A stretch of DNA of 64,000 nucleotides from Ensifer canadensis (GCF_017488845.2 NZ_CP083371.1:62001-126000); one strand, 5' to 3'. Shown: positions 45,261 to 54,692, counted from the stretch's first letter. The notes: generated from the letters alone by a model not told the origin. A program made the numbers and translations.

Positions 45261-46481
45261 CTATCGTTCGACCAGCTGCATCCAGCGGCGAACCAGATAA
45301 TTGTGCTCGTCCATGGTGGTATTCCAGACCGCGATGCAGTTGGCGCGCTGCCAGTAGGAGCCGCCGCTCCTGACCGATCCTGCCCGAATGCGTATGGTGC
45401 CGTCCGGGCCCGGCAGGTCGCATGCCGCCGGCAGGCCGCCGTACCAGTAGTCCCATTCGGCCACCGACATGAATTGCCTCGAACGCTCCGGCGTCGAGAT
45501 GTAGTAGCCTTGCCGCGCCACGACCGAGCCCGGCCAGCCGGATATCCACCAGTTGAGATACTCATAGGCGACGTCGCGCATGCGGCCCGACAGATGGCGT
45601 GCGAGACACAGGCCGCCATGCCAGGCACGATATCCCTCAGCCGGCACCGCCTGTTCCACCGGAACGCCCTGGCCGTTGAGGATGCTGATGCCCGTCGACC
45701 ACATGCTCTGGATATCGGTCTCGCCGCGCACCATCAGCCGCGCTGCATCCTCGGCCGTCCGCCAGAAGGCGCGGAAATAGCCGTTCTTCTTGCGCTCCTC
45801 AAGCAGACCGATCAGCCGGTCGATCTCGTCAACAGTCATGGCGCCGATATTGTCGAACGACATCAGGCCGGATGCCTGCGCGGCAAGGGCTGCATCGAAG
45901 ATACCGATCGCCGGCTCGTCGACGAGGGCTGCGCGTCCGGCCCAGCGCTCGTCGAGCAGCGCCGCCCAGCTGTTCATCGAAACCGTATTGGGGGCAACGT
46001 CGGTCCTGTAGGCGAAGCTGTCGAAATTATGCGTCGTCGGCAGCATCGAGATCGTGCTCGACGGCGTGTCGCCCAGTTCGAGATTGGGCTGCACGAACAG
46101 CTTCTTTACCGGCGCATCCCCCTGCCCCAGCCTGGCATTCGGGCCGATATGGCCGGTCTTCGTCAGATCGTTGATCTCGTCCCAGAGCGCGATGCGGCCA
46201 ATCTCGATCGGCTGGATCGCCCGCCAGTACCAGACGATATCCAGATTATGGAAACACTGGTCGTAGATGTCGTAACTATCCGGCTCCTGCGCCGCCTTGT
46301 GCTGAGTGGTCAGGAAGTCGTTGTTGTCGAATACGACCTCGATGCCGAGATCGGCCTCGGCGCGAACCCGCAACTCCTCGAGCAGAGAAATCGCCGTGCC
46401 AAGCACGCGCAGGCGTGGGCGACCGGAGAGATGGAGGGATGGCGTCGCCATCGTCGCTTGGTCAGGCAGGTGCTTGTTCAT
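45261..46481 (-). CDS. PotD-like binding protein without signal peptide
   Basis: 406 residues of spermidine/putrescine-type binding-protein fold (LRVLGTAISLLEELRVRAEADLGIEVVFDNNDF, GYRAWHGGLCLARHL, EYLNWWISGWPGSVVARQGYY). It is a paralogue of the Tat-exported binding protein at 50098-51330, most clearly in the C-terminal half. The N-terminus MNKHLPDQATMATPSLHLSG has no hydrophobic or twin-arginine signal, so it should stay in the cytoplasm. Its ATG overlaps the CobW stop (ATGA). It could be an intracellular ligand sensor or buffer, or have lost export. Confidence 0.85.
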   Translation of the reverse strand: MNKHLPDQATMATPSLHLSGRPRLRVLGTAISLLEELRVRAEADLGIEVVFDNNDFLTTQHKAAQEPDSYDIYDQCFHNLDIVWYWRAIQPIEIGRIALWDEINDLTKTGHIGPNARLGQGDAPVKKLFVQPNLELGDTPSSTISMLPTTHNFDSFAYRTDVAPNTVSMNSWAALLDERWAGRAALVDEPAIGIFDAALAAQASGLMSFDNIGAMTVDEIDRLIGLLEERKKNGYFRAFWRTAEDAARLMVRGETDIQSMWSTGISILNGQGVPVEQAVPAEGYRAWHGGLCLARHLSGRMRDVAYEYLNWWISGWPGSVVARQGYYISTPERSRQFMSVAEWDYWYGGLPAACDLPGPDGTIRIRAGSVRSGGSYWQRANCIAVWNTTMDEHNYLVRRWMQLVER

Positions 46482-47557
46482 GAAGACGACTGACGTTCCT
46501 GAAGACTGCGTTTCGGGACGGCCGCATCCTCGACGGAGGACCGGTCGAGGGCAAAAGCCTCGAACGACCGTTTCAGCAGTTCGACATCCAGACCGTCAAC
46601 AATAAACACGATGCGCGAGCGGCGATCTTCGTCCGGCCAGCGCTCCATATGAACAGGCGTGTGGACCAAATGCTGAACGCCATGAATGGCGACAGGGCGC
46701 TCCTCGCCTGCGATGTTAAGAATGCCCTTCACCCGCAGCACCTTCTCGCCGTGACGGTTGAGCAGCATTGTCAGCCAGAGGCCGAAAGCCGTCCAGTCGA
46801 TGGCGCGCTCCACGGTCATGACGAAGGAGGTCACCGCGGACTGGTGCACGGAGCCTTCCGCCGTTGCCAATTGAACCGGCGCCTCGCAATAGAAACCGCT
46901 GGTCGATTGCAGCGCGGCGGCGCGCAGGCCGAGGTTCTCGTCGACAAGCTCGGCAACGGCGAAGGACAGATCGGTCGCCATCAGCAGCGGCGCGTCCGGA
47001 TTGATGTTGCGCAATTTCTCGACAAGACGGGCGACATCGGCCGGCAGCGCCAGATCGGCCTTGGTGACGACCAGCCGGTCTGCAACAGCAGCCTGCCGGT
47101 TGGATTCGACATAGGTGCCGAGTTGGCCGAGCCCGTTGACGGCATCGACGGTGGTGATGACGTTGCCCGGGCGGAAATGGTGGCGCAGCACCGGGTCGGA
47201 TTTGATCGTCGACAGCACCGGGAACGGATCGGCAAGCCCGGTGCTTTCGACGACGATGCGGCGGAAAGGCGGAACCAGCCCGCGCTCCCGCTTCGAATGC
47301 AGATCCTTGATGGCATCGGCAAGCTCGCCGCGCACCGTGCAGCAGAGACAGCCCGATTGTAAGAGCACCATGGTATCGTCGATGCGCTCGACAAGATGAT
47401 GGTCGAGCCCGACCTCTCCGAATTCGTTGATGAGGACCGCTGCATCCGAAAGAGCCGGATCGGCGAGCAGTCGCGCAAGCAGAGTCGTCTTGCCGGAGCC
47501 GAGGAAGCCCGTGAGCAGGTTGATCGGGGTCAGCAGCGGGATCTGCGGCTCAGTCAT
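46478..47557 (-). CDS. CobW/COG0523 family GTPase metallochaperone
   Basis: 359 residues from MTEPQIPLLTPINLLTGFLG. Walker A is GFLGSGKTT, the metal-binding CxCC motif is SGCLCCTVRGEL, and TKADLA gives guanine specificity. A CobW C-terminal domain follows (VLRVKGILNIAGEERPVAIHGVQH). These proteins load zinc or another metal into partner enzymes. Placement among an imidase-like metallohydrolase and HyuAB suggests it serves one of them. It overlaps the small gene upstream by eight bases and the binding-protein gene downstream by four. Confidence 0.92.
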   Translation of the reverse strand: MTEPQIPLLTPINLLTGFLGSGKTTLLARLLADPALSDAAVLINEFGEVGLDHHLVERIDDTMVLLQSGCLCCTVRGELADAIKDLHSKRERGLVPPFRRIVVESTGLADPFPVLSTIKSDPVLRHHFRPGNVITTVDAVNGLGQLGTYVESNRQAAVADRLVVTKADLALPADVARLVEKLRNINPDAPLLMATDLSFAVAELVDENLGLRAAALQSTSGFYCEAPVQLATAEGSVHQSAVTSFVMTVERAIDWTAFGLWLTMLLNRHGEKVLRVKGILNIAGEERPVAIHGVQHLVHTPVHMERWPDEDRRSRIVFIVDGLDVELLKRSFEAFALDRSSVEDAAVPKRSLQERQSSS

Positions 47558-47882
47558 CGATCGCGGCCTCAGCAGCAGTAACCAGGGCCACATCGAGCGG
47601 ATCGCAGGGACGGCCGCAAAGCCGTTCGGCGGCCGGCCAGAGATGACCGAGATCCTCGATGATCTCAGTCTTGCCCGTCCGTGTGGACAACACGAAGGAC
47701 GCGCCCTGCCAATCGGAGATGGTCAGACCGAAGCGCGCCAGCATTGCATTGGCGATGCGCACCCGGTTGGCGCGCTCGCGCCTTCGATCGATGCGCTCGA
47801 CATTGCGGGTATAGACGCCTGGCCGCGCCACCGCATCGGCCCAGTGTTCGTTGCCTCCAAGGACGCCGCAGAGAGAGCACAT
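47550..47882 (-). CDS. small hypothetical protein with CSLCG motif, CobW-linked
   Basis: 110 residues starting MCSLCGVLGGNEHW at the ATG at 47882. The CxxC pair at residues 2-5, with further Cys near the end (RLCGRPCDP), could bind metal. The middle is basic and helical (RNVERIDRRRERANRVRIANAML). It overlaps the CobW gene by eight bases, so it is probably a partner or client of that chaperone. I do not recognise a named family. Confidence 0.7.
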   Translation of the reverse strand: MCSLCGVLGGNEHWADAVARPGVYTRNVERIDRRRERANRVRIANAMLARFGLTISDWQGASFVLSTRTGKTEIIEDLGHLWPAAERLCGRPCDPLDVALVTAAEAAIDD

Positions 47883-47943
47883 CGTTTGATCCAATCGGTA
47901 ATAAAGGGCGGAGACGGCACTTTGACCGCCCCCCGTCAGTCGC

Positions 47944-48825
47944 TCACTTCTTGCGCGGGAAACGCTTGGCGAAATCGTCGGCGATCTCGTTCATCGTCAC
48001 GAACTTCACGCCCGGATGCTTGACCATGTGGGCATAGAGCCGCTCCAGCATTATCAGCACCTGCGGCCGCCCGGCAACGTCAGGATGGATGGTAATCGGA
48101 AACACCGCATAGTCCATCTCGCGATAGACCCAGTCGAACTGATCACGCCACATCTGCTCGATATCGCGCGGATTGACGAAGCCGTGGCTGTTCGGGGCCT
48201 TCTTCATGAACATCATCGGTGGCAGGTCATCGAGATACCAGGACGCCGGGATCTCGATGAGGTCGGTCTCCTTGCCGCGCTGCAGCGGCACCATCCATTC
48301 GGACGGCTTCTTGGAGTAGTCGATCTTCGTCCACTTGTCGCCGACGCGGACATAATAGGGCGTGAAGTCGTCATGCATCAGCGAGTGATCGTACTTGATC
48401 CCGCGTTCCAGCAGCAGCTCGTTGGTGACGTTGGAGAACTCCCACCATGGCGCAACATAGCCGGTCGGGCGCTTGCCCGAGAGCTTGGTGACGAGATCGA
48501 TGCTCTTGTCGAGGACTTCGGTCTCCTGCTCGCGCGTCATGGCGATCGGGTTTTCATGGGTGTAGCCGTGAATGCCGATTTCGTGGCCGGCGTCCGCCAC
48601 AGCCTGCATCTGTTCCGGGAACGTCTCGATCGAGTGGCCGGGAATGAACCAGGTGGTCTTGATGCCGAAGCGTTCGAACAGTTTCAACAGTCGCGGGCTG
48701 CCGACCTCGCCGGCAAAAAGGCCGCGCGAGATATCGTCGGGCGAATCCTCGCCCCCGTAGGATCCGAGCCAGCCGGCGACCGCGTCAACGTCGATGCCGA
48801 AGCTGCAGAGGATTTCCTTGGCCAT
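47944..48825 (-). CDS. polysaccharide deacetylase-fold hydrolase, cyclic imidase/PuuE-like
   Basis: 293 residues of the NodB-like fold. [14 protein letters not shown] gives the first metal Asp, [13 protein letters not shown] the two His ligands, and [10 protein letters not shown] the catalytic His. This subgroup lacks a signal peptide and includes allantoinase PuuE, HpPgdA and bacterial cyclic imidases, which open cyclic imides or hydantoin-like rings. A cytoplasmic imidase fits the neighbouring amidase, CobW and HyuAB genes better than a cell-wall deacetylase does. AAGGAGAC precedes the ATG. Confidence 0.85.
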   Translation of the reverse strand: MAKEILCSFGIDVDAVAGWLGSYGGEDSPDDISRGLFAGEVGSPRLLKLFERFGIKTTWFIPGHSIETFPEQMQAVADAGHEIGIHGYTHENPIAMTREQETEVLDKSIDLVTKLSGKRPTGYVAPWWEFSNVTNELLLERGIKYDHSLMHDDFTPYYVRVGDKWTKIDYSKKPSEWMVPLQRGKETDLIEIPASWYLDDLPPMMFMKKAPNSHGFVNPRDIEQMWRDQFDWVYREMDYAVFPITIHPDVAGRPQVLIMLERLYAHMVKHPGVKFVTMNEIADDFAKRFPRKK

Positions 48826-48862
48826 GGTATGTCTCCTTCGTGTTTTCTCTTCTCATAAGTCA

Positions 48863-48910
48863 GAGCGGGATGCGGGCGGAAAACCGCACACACTTTTCCT
48901 CATCCCGCTC
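48863..48910. repeat. rhizobial intergenic palindromic repeat
   Basis: GAGCGGGATG (48863-48872) and CATCCCGCTC (48901-48910) enclose an inner hairpin GCGG-AAAA-CCGC (48876-48887). The sequence matches my memory of a palindrome that recurs between genes in Sinorhizobium-type genomes. It splits the operon between the importer genes and the imidase gene and could stabilise or attenuate the message. Confidence 0.7.
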
Positions 48911-48916
48911 GCGTGA

Positions 48917-50023
48917 TCAGGCTGGGATGACGGTGGCTTCGCCCGGCTGCCAGCTCAAAAGAATGTCCGCACCGACGGGAAAGGCATCGGGCTGGTACTT
49001 GTCGACATGGGCTTCGAGCGAAACGGTGCGTCCGTCCGCAAGTCCCGCCGTCAGGTGGGATACATGGCCGACCACGTCGAAGCGGCGCACACTGGCGCTG
49101 ACGACGTTGCCGCCGACCGCATGGGCAATCTGGTCACGCGAAACCAGGGCCGCCGTATGCACCTCGATCGCTTCGGCCGGGATGACGACGTTGACCCGTG
49201 ACCGCTTGGAAAGGGCCCCGTTCGGCCGGCCGGAAAGCTGCCCGAGCGGCGTCGAAACCAGCGTCCGGTCGTCCGATGCGCCTTCGACTTCGCCCTGGAA
49301 GATCGTGTTATTGCCGATGAACTGGGCAACGAAGGCGGTGTTTGGCCGGGTGTAGAGCTGGTGTGGCGGGCTGATCTGCTCGACCCTGCCCTGGTTCATC
49401 ACCACGATACGGTCGGAAAGCGCGAGCGCCTCGGACTGCGCATGGGTGACGAAGACGAAGGTGACGCCGAGCGTTTTCTGCAGCAGCTTCAGTTCGTTCT
49501 GGATCGCCTTGCGCAGATTGGCGTCGAGCGCGCCCAGCGGCTCGTCGAGAAGCAGAATATCCGGTTCAACGACAAGACCGCGGGCAAGCGCGATGCGCTG
49601 GCGCTGGCCGCCGGAGAGCCGGTCCGGCTTCTTCTCGGCGATGTCCTCGAGCCCAAGCGTTGCCAGGATACGATCGACCTTGGCGTCGCGTTCGGCTTTG
49701 GCCATGCCCTTGACGTCGAGCCCGTAGCCGACATTGCGGCGCACGGTCATGTGCGGAAAGAGCGCGTAGCTCTGAAAGATCATCGACGTCGGCCGGTGTT
49801 CCGGCCGGATGTCGTTCATACGCTTGCCCTTGATCAGCATCTCGCCGGAAGAGATCTGCTCGAAGCCGGCGATCATGCGCAGCGTCGTCGTCTTGCCGCA
49901 GCCGGACGGGCCGAGGAACGCGATGAACTCGCCCTTGGAAACCGACAGGTTGAAATCGATCACGGCGGGGGTGCCGTTGTCGTAGACCTTGCCGACATTG
50001 TTGAGTTCGAGGTCGAAGATCAC
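48917..50023 (-). CDS. spermidine/putrescine-type ABC ATPase (PotA-like), complete
   Basis: 368 residues from a GTG at 50023 with GGAG upstream. Walker A GPSGCGKTT, signature [15 protein letters not shown], Walker B LLLDEPLGALDANLR and switch His in FVFVTHAQSEALALSD are all intact. A C-terminal TOBE domain follows. It sits after the Tat-exported binding protein. A second, different PotA-like gene heads the operon, yet only one permease pair is present. Confidence 0.93.
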   Translation of the reverse strand: MIFDLELNNVGKVYDNGTPAVIDFNLSVSKGEFIAFLGPSGCGKTTTLRMIAGFEQISSGEMLIKGKRMNDIRPEHRPTSMIFQSYALFPHMTVRRNVGYGLDVKGMAKAERDAKVDRILATLGLEDIAEKKPDRLSGGQRQRIALARGLVVEPDILLLDEPLGALDANLRKAIQNELKLLQKTLGVTFVFVTHAQSEALALSDRIVVMNQGRVEQISPPHQLYTRPNTAFVAQFIGNNTIFQGEVEGASDDRTLVSTPLGQLSGRPNGALSKRSRVNVVIPAEAIEVHTAALVSRDQIAHAVGGNVVSASVRRFDVVGHVSHLTAGLADGRTVSLEAHVDKYQPDAFPVGADILLSWQPGEATVIPA

Positions 50024-50097
50024 GGTCGTTCTCCGGTTCTAATAGCGGATGCGTTGGGGGAAGGGCCGGGGCGGGTTTGCGCCCCGGCCGTCCTTCA

Positions 50098-51330
50098 TCA
50101 GGCGTTGAGGAATTCGTCCCACTTCTGGATCAGGTGGTCGTATTCGTCCGGCCACTGGTGCCAGTAGGCGACGTTCTTGGCGCGTTCTTCGAGCGAGCCG
50201 CCGTCGCGCAGGTCGCCTTCCTTGATGCCGCGCTCCTCGGCGCCGACCCAGGGTTTGCCCTCGTACCAGAAGGCATATTTCTCCGGCGCCATGACGTTCT
50301 TGATGTTGGTCGACGGCGAGTAGTAGCCCTGCTCGGAGACGGTGATGCCCGGCTCGCCCGAAAGCCAATAGTCGGCATAGGCAATGACCGCCTCCTTGTT
50401 GGCAGTGCCAGCAATCATCGCCGGACCAATCGCCCAACCGCGATAGCCTTCCTTCGGCACGGCGTAGCGGCAGGGCTTGCCCTGCGCCTTGACCGCCATG
50501 ACCGCCGGCTGCCAGGCGTCGCAGACGACCATTTCGCCCGACGCCATGAGGTTGACGAGTTCACCGAAATCGCCCCAGAGCGCGCGGAACTGGCCTTCCT
50601 TCTTCTTGGAAATCAGGAAGGCGGCAGCCTCGTCGATTTCGGCTGCGGTCGCATTGCCCGGGTTCTTGACGTCGGAAAGGCCGAGCGAGTTCATCGCCAT
50701 CATCGCCTGGCCGATCGCGATCAGCGGGTCGGTGTTGATGCCGGACTTGCCCTTCCACTTCGGATCGAAGATCGCGGTCCAGCTGTTGGCTTCCTCGGCC
50801 GAGAGCACATCGGGATTGTAGCCGATGGAATCGTAGTTATAGACGGCGGGCACCATGTTCAGCGCCGTCTGGCTTTCGTCTGTCCAGATCTGGCCGATGA
50901 TCTGCGCGCTACGGTCCCACTTGTCACTGGCGGTCGTGAAGGTATCCCGGATGTTGGCCCAATTCTTCAGCGCCGAGGCCGGGATGGGCTCGACATTGTT
51001 GGTCATGACGATCGACGGCAGGCGCTCGGCGATGATCTCCCAGCAATCATAGTCCTTGGAGCCGGAGAGGATCTTCGTCTGAGCGTCCGGGAAAGTTGCT
51101 GCCGTTCCGGACGTGCCGCCGACGCCGGCAGCAGCCTTGAACTGCTCGAGGATGCGCTCCTGAACGGTGACCGAAAGGCCGATGGTGCGCAGCTGCTGGC
51201 CTGCGAGGTCGGCGGCCTGCGCAAAGGCAGCGCGCGACGACAGGAACGGCGTGCCGCCGCCCATCGCCAGCGCCATCATCCCGGCGGATCGTTTGAGGAG
51301 GGAGCGGCGATTGATTTCCATATTTGGCAT
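50098..51330 (-). CDS. spermidine/putrescine-type ABC binding protein with Tat signal
   Basis: 410 residues from the ATG at 51330 (GGAGAAGAG upstream). The N-terminus MPNMEINRRSLLKRSAGMMALA carries a twin-arginine motif and a hydrophobic stretch with cleavage near AAFAQA. The mature part is PotD-like (TALNMVPAVYNYDSIGYNPD, GWAIGPAMIAGTANKEA). Tat export implies folding, perhaps with ligand or cofactor, before export. It should feed the PotB/PotC permeases. The paralogue at 45261-46481 has no signal. Confidence 0.9.
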   Translation of the reverse strand: MPNMEINRRSLLKRSAGMMALAMGGGTPFLSSRAAFAQAADLAGQQLRTIGLSVTVQERILEQFKAAAGVGGTSGTAATFPDAQTKILSGSKDYDCWEIIAERLPSIVMTNNVEPIPASALKNWANIRDTFTTASDKWDRSAQIIGQIWTDESQTALNMVPAVYNYDSIGYNPDVLSAEEANSWTAIFDPKWKGKSGINTDPLIAIGQAMMAMNSLGLSDVKNPGNATAAEIDEAAAFLISKKKEGQFRALWGDFGELVNLMASGEMVVCDAWQPAVMAVKAQGKPCRYAVPKEGYRGWAIGPAMIAGTANKEAVIAYADYWLSGEPGITVSEQGYYSPSTNIKNVMAPEKYAFWYEGKPWVGAEERGIKEGDLRDGGSLEERAKNVAYWHQWPDEYDHLIQKWDEFLNA

Positions 51331-51410
51331 TGTCTCTTCTCCAGTTGTTGTTGTTCCCCGGAGCCCGTTTGCCACGCGCCCCATGTTCATTCGCCGCATC
51401 GCGCAGCGTT

Positions 51411-52184
51411 TCAGTAACGCCCCACCAGGAGGCCCCCATCCACAACCAGCACCTGACCGGTCATGTATCTCGCGCTGTTGGATGCCAGGAACGCGATCAC
51501 GTCGGCGATATCCTCAGGCGTTCCGAGCCTTTTCATCGGGATGAAGGCGGCAGCGGCTTCCGCGCCGTCAGGACCGAGCGAGTTTTCCTCCGAAAGCAGC
51601 TGGGCTGTGCGGATGTAGCCAGGCGCAACGCCGTTGACGCGAACCCCGTCGCCGGCAAGCTCAACGGCAAGCCCACGCACTAGACCGACGACGCCGGACT
51701 TGGCGGCGGAGTAATGCACGTGCTCGTCCCAGCCATAGGCAACGCCCATGATCGAGGAGAGCGCGACGATGCTGCCCTCGCCGCGCTGGCGCATGCCGGG
51801 TGCGACGGCACGCGCCAGTCGGAAGATGCCCTTGAGGTCGATGTCGAAGGTCAGATCCCACTTGTCGTCGGTCAGCCTGGCAAGCGGGGTGCGATGGGCA
51901 ATGCCGGCATTGGCGACGACGACATCGATGCGACCGTGGCGTTTTTCCAGATCAGTGACCAGCGCGTCGGTCGCCGACGTCGAGCGGACGTCGTAGTAGG
52001 CGAACTCGGCGGAGCCGCCGGCATGCCGGATGGCGTCGACCGTGGCCGATGCCTCACGCTCGAGAATATCGGTCACGACGACATGGTCGCCTTTGGCGGC
52101 AAAAGCTCTGGCGGTCGCCTGGCCAATGCCGATGCCGGCACCGGTGACGATGACAATGCGGGACGTCTTGGGAGGATTTGGCAT
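51411..52184 (-). CDS. SDR family oxidoreductase
   Basis: 257 residues from MPNPPKTSRIVIVTGAGIG; of two near ATGs the one at 52184 has AGGA at a proper distance. The NAD(P) motif is TGAGIGIG, the Ser is in IVALSSIMG, and the catalytic YxxxK is in VHYSAAKSGVVGLVRGLA. It ends in the SDR tail PEDIADVIAFLASNSARYMTGQVLVVDGG. It oxidises or reduces an alcohol/ketone. It forms a tandem pair with the next SDR within the importer operon. Confidence 0.92.
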   Translation of the reverse strand: MPNPPKTSRIVIVTGAGIGIGQATARAFAAKGDHVVVTDILEREASATVDAIRHAGGSAEFAYYDVRSTSATDALVTDLEKRHGRIDVVVANAGIAHRTPLARLTDDKWDLTFDIDLKGIFRLARAVAPGMRQRGEGSIVALSSIMGVAYGWDEHVHYSAAKSGVVGLVRGLAVELAGDGVRVNGVAPGYIRTAQLLSEENSLGPDGAEAAAAFIPMKRLGTPEDIADVIAFLASNSARYMTGQVLVVDGGLLVGRY

Positions 52185-52198
52185 TTTCATCTTTCCTG

Positions 52199-52945
52199 TC
52201 AGAGCATCACGTCGCCGGAGTTCGGTCCGAGCGTCTGGCCGACGAACAGGCTCGCCGACGGCGAGGCCAGAAACGCGACCGTCGCGGCGATTTCGTCCGG
52301 CTCGCCGAAACGCCCGAGCGGCAGCTGCGCCTTCTTGGCCGCGCGCCAATCCTCGGACAGCCCCATGACCAGCGGCGTATTGATGGGGCCGGGCGCGACC
52401 GCATTCACCCGCACGCCGCGGCTCGAAACCTCGCGCGCCAGCGCCTTGGTCATGCCGATGATCGCGGCCTTGGCCGACGAGTAATGCACGAGTTCGACGC
52501 CACCGATCTGGCCGAGCTGCGAGGCCATGTTGACGATCACACCCTCGCCGCGGGCAAGCATGGCCGGCAGCACCGCCTTGGTCATCAGGAAGGTGCCGCG
52601 CACATGCACCGCAAACATCCGGTCGAAATCGGCGACCTCGAGATTCTCGAACAGCGCCTGATGGGCGATGCCGGCATTGTTGACGAGCAGCGCCACGGGG
52701 CCGTGGAATTGCGCTGCCTTCTCGGCCGTCGCGGCGGCGTCGGCTTCGCTTGATACGTCGCCTGATATCGCGAGCGCCACTCCGCCGGCAGCAGCGATCT
52801 CGTCCGCAACCGCTTCGCAGCGCTCCGGCGAGAGATCATTGACGACGACGGCATAGCCGTCGGCCGCCAACCGCAGCGCGATGGCGCGACCGATGCCGGA
52901 ACCGGCACCGGTGACGATTGCCGAACCAAGAGCAGAGCTGGCCAT
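52199..52945 (-). CDS. SDR family oxidoreductase
   Basis: 248 residues. The motifs are IVTGAGSGIGRAIA, VNMASQLGQIG, catalytic VHYSSAKAAIIGMTKAL and GRFGEPDEIAATVAFLAS. It keeps the classical catalytic tetrad. Its ATG shares a base with the PotC stop (TGATG), and GGAGG lies just before. Its nearest paralogue is the following gene; they may act in sequence or on stereoisomers. Confidence 0.92.
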   Translation of the reverse strand: MASSALGSAIVTGAGSGIGRAIALRLAADGYAVVVNDLSPERCEAVADEIAAAGGVALAISGDVSSEADAAATAEKAAQFHGPVALLVNNAGIAHQALFENLEVADFDRMFAVHVRGTFLMTKAVLPAMLARGEGVIVNMASQLGQIGGVELVHYSSAKAAIIGMTKALAREVSSRGVRVNAVAPGPINTPLVMGLSEDWRAAKKAQLPLGRFGEPDEIAATVAFLASPSASLFVGQTLGPNSGDVML

Positions 52946-53790
52946 CACGCCTCCTCCTGGATCGCCATACGCTTGGCGCGGCGCACCGAAAGCATCATCA
53001 GCGCCGCATAGGTGCCGAGCAGCGCGAAGGAGAACAGCGTCGTCAACACGCCGAAGGCAAAGACGTTCGGATGCACTTCGACGGAGAAGGTGCCGTAAAT
53101 TGCCAGCGGCAGCGTCAAGTCGCGGCCGGAAGCGAAGAGCGTGCGCGAGAACTCGTCATAGGAGAGCGTGAAGGCAAAGAGCATAGCGGAGAGCACGCCG
53201 GGGAAGATCAGCGGGAACGTCACCTTGCGGAAGGTGCGCGCCGGCGTGACGCCGAGCGACCAGGACGCCTCCTCCATGCTCGGATCGAACCGGTTGAAGA
53301 TTGCCAACATCACCAGGAATGCGAAGGGGAAGGTGTAGACCACGTGCAGCACGAAGGCCGTGCTCCACCAGTGACGGTCGACGCCGAGCGTATTGGCGAC
53401 GAGCGCCATGCCGAGGCCGACAAGCACGCCCGGCACCATCATGCCGAGAACGATGAGGTAGAAGACCACGCCCGAGCCGCGGAACTTGCGGCGGAAGGCC
53501 TGGGCCGCCGAGACACCCAGCACCGTCGAGACGATCATGGTCATCACCGCAAGCCCCAATGAGCGGACCAGCGCCTGCTCGATCGGCAACGGTGCGATGC
53601 GCGACGGCGGCGTCAGGCCGAAGAGGTGCTTGTACCAATAGGTCGACCATTCGATGATCGGAAACTGCGGCCCGCCTTCCGGCCCCGTCTGGAAGGACAG
53701 GATGGCAAGCACGACGAGTGGGCCATAGAGGAAGACGAGGAAGAGCGCTGTGTAGGCGCCAAGGCTGAGTTTCATGCCGCTGGCATTCAT
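52945..53790 (-). CDS. ABC permease, PotC-like
   Basis: 281 residues from MNASGMKLSLGAYTALFLVF at 53790, with AAGGAG upstream. Six transmembrane helices are evident. The EAA loop is EEASWSLGVTPARTFRKVTFPLIFPGVL. It forms the channel with the PotB-like protein, whose stop lies just two bases upstream of this start. Confidence 0.93.
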   Translation of the reverse strand: MNASGMKLSLGAYTALFLVFLYGPLVVLAILSFQTGPEGGPQFPIIEWSTYWYKHLFGLTPPSRIAPLPIEQALVRSLGLAVMTMIVSTVLGVSAAQAFRRKFRGSGVVFYLIVLGMMVPGVLVGLGMALVANTLGVDRHWWSTAFVLHVVYTFPFAFLVMLAIFNRFDPSMEEASWSLGVTPARTFRKVTFPLIFPGVLSAMLFAFTLSYDEFSRTLFASGRDLTLPLAIYGTFSVEVHPNVFAFGVLTTLFSFALLGTYAALMMLSVRRAKRMAIQEEA

Positions 53791-53792
53791 GA

Positions 53793-54692
53793 TCAGAGCT
53801 CCTTCCTGAGATCGACGACCCTGAGCAGCGCGGCCAGGACCGCGCCCATCAGGATGGTAAGCACGACCCCGGCGACCGCCGCGAAGGCCCATTTCAGCGA
53901 ACCGACCTGGGTGACGATGATGTTTCCGAGCAGGTTGACCTTGCGGCCGGAGAGGGCGGCCGAGGTTGCGAATTCACCGAGAACCATGACGGAGACGAAG
54001 ATCGCCCCGACGACCACGCCCGGCATCGACAGCGGCAGGATGATCGTGCGGAAGATCCGCCAGAAGCCGGCACCGAGATCCTGCGCGGCCTCGATGATCG
54101 AGGTGTCGATACGGCCGAGCATGAAGGCGATCGGACCGACCATGAAGACGCAGTAGATCTGGGTCATGCCGATGATCACCGACAGTTCGGAAAACAGCAG
54201 CACCTCGATCGGCGCGTCGGTGATGCCGAGGTTCATCAGGATCATGTTGATCGCGCCCTCCTTGCCGAGCATCGGCCGCCAGGCGAGAACGCGGATCAGG
54301 AACGAGGTCCAGAAGGGGATGACGCACAGCACCAGAAGCACCGTCTGCAGCGCCTTGTTCTTGACGAACAGCCCGACGAAAAGGGCTGCGGGATAACCGA
54401 CCAGCACGGTGGCAACGAGCACGATCAGCCAGATGCGCACCGTCGTCCACAGCGCCCCAAGATAGGTGTCGCTGGTGAAGAAGGTAATCCAGCTTTTCAG
54501 CGTCAGCGTCGGTTCGATCGTGAAGGTCGTCTGCGTCCAGAAGGAGACGTAGACCATCATCAGCATGGGCAGGACGAGGAACAGGGTCATCCAGATGACA
54601 CCGGGTGCCAGCAGCCAAAGCGCTTTTCCCGGTGGTTTCTTCTCGGCGACGGTCTCTGTTTCCGTCTGCTCCGCAACGGCCATCATGCTCAT
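53793..54692 (-). CDS. ABC permease, PotB-like
   Basis: 299 residues. A 25-residue polar tail precedes the first helix (LWLLAPGVIWMTLFLVLPMLMMVYVSF). Five more helices and the EAA loop IEAAQDLGAGFWRIFRTIILPLSMPGV follow. It belongs to the PotB/PotC importer of polyamine-like compounds. It is the second gene of the long minus-strand array. Confidence 0.93.
   Translation of the reverse strand: MSMMAVAEQTETETVAEKKPPGKALWLLAPGVIWMTLFLVLPMLMMVYVSFWTQTTFTIEPTLTLKSWITFFTSDTYLGALWTTVRIWLIVLVATVLVGYPAALFVGLFVKNKALQTVLLVLCVIPFWTSFLIRVLAWRPMLGKEGAINMILMNLGITDAPIEVLLFSELSVIIGMTQIYCVFMVGPIAFMLGRIDTSIIEAAQDLGAGFWRIFRTIILPLSMPGVVVGAIFVSVMVLGEFATSAALSGRKVNLLGNIIVTQVGSLKWAFAAVAGVVLTILMGAVLAALLRVVDLRKEL

Noticed and set aside
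47944..48825. Peptidoglycan or chitin deacetylase reading of the NodB-like gene
   Set aside because: No signal peptide or membrane anchor, and the gene sits among CobW and amidase genes, so the cytoplasmic imidase/PuuE subgroup fits better.
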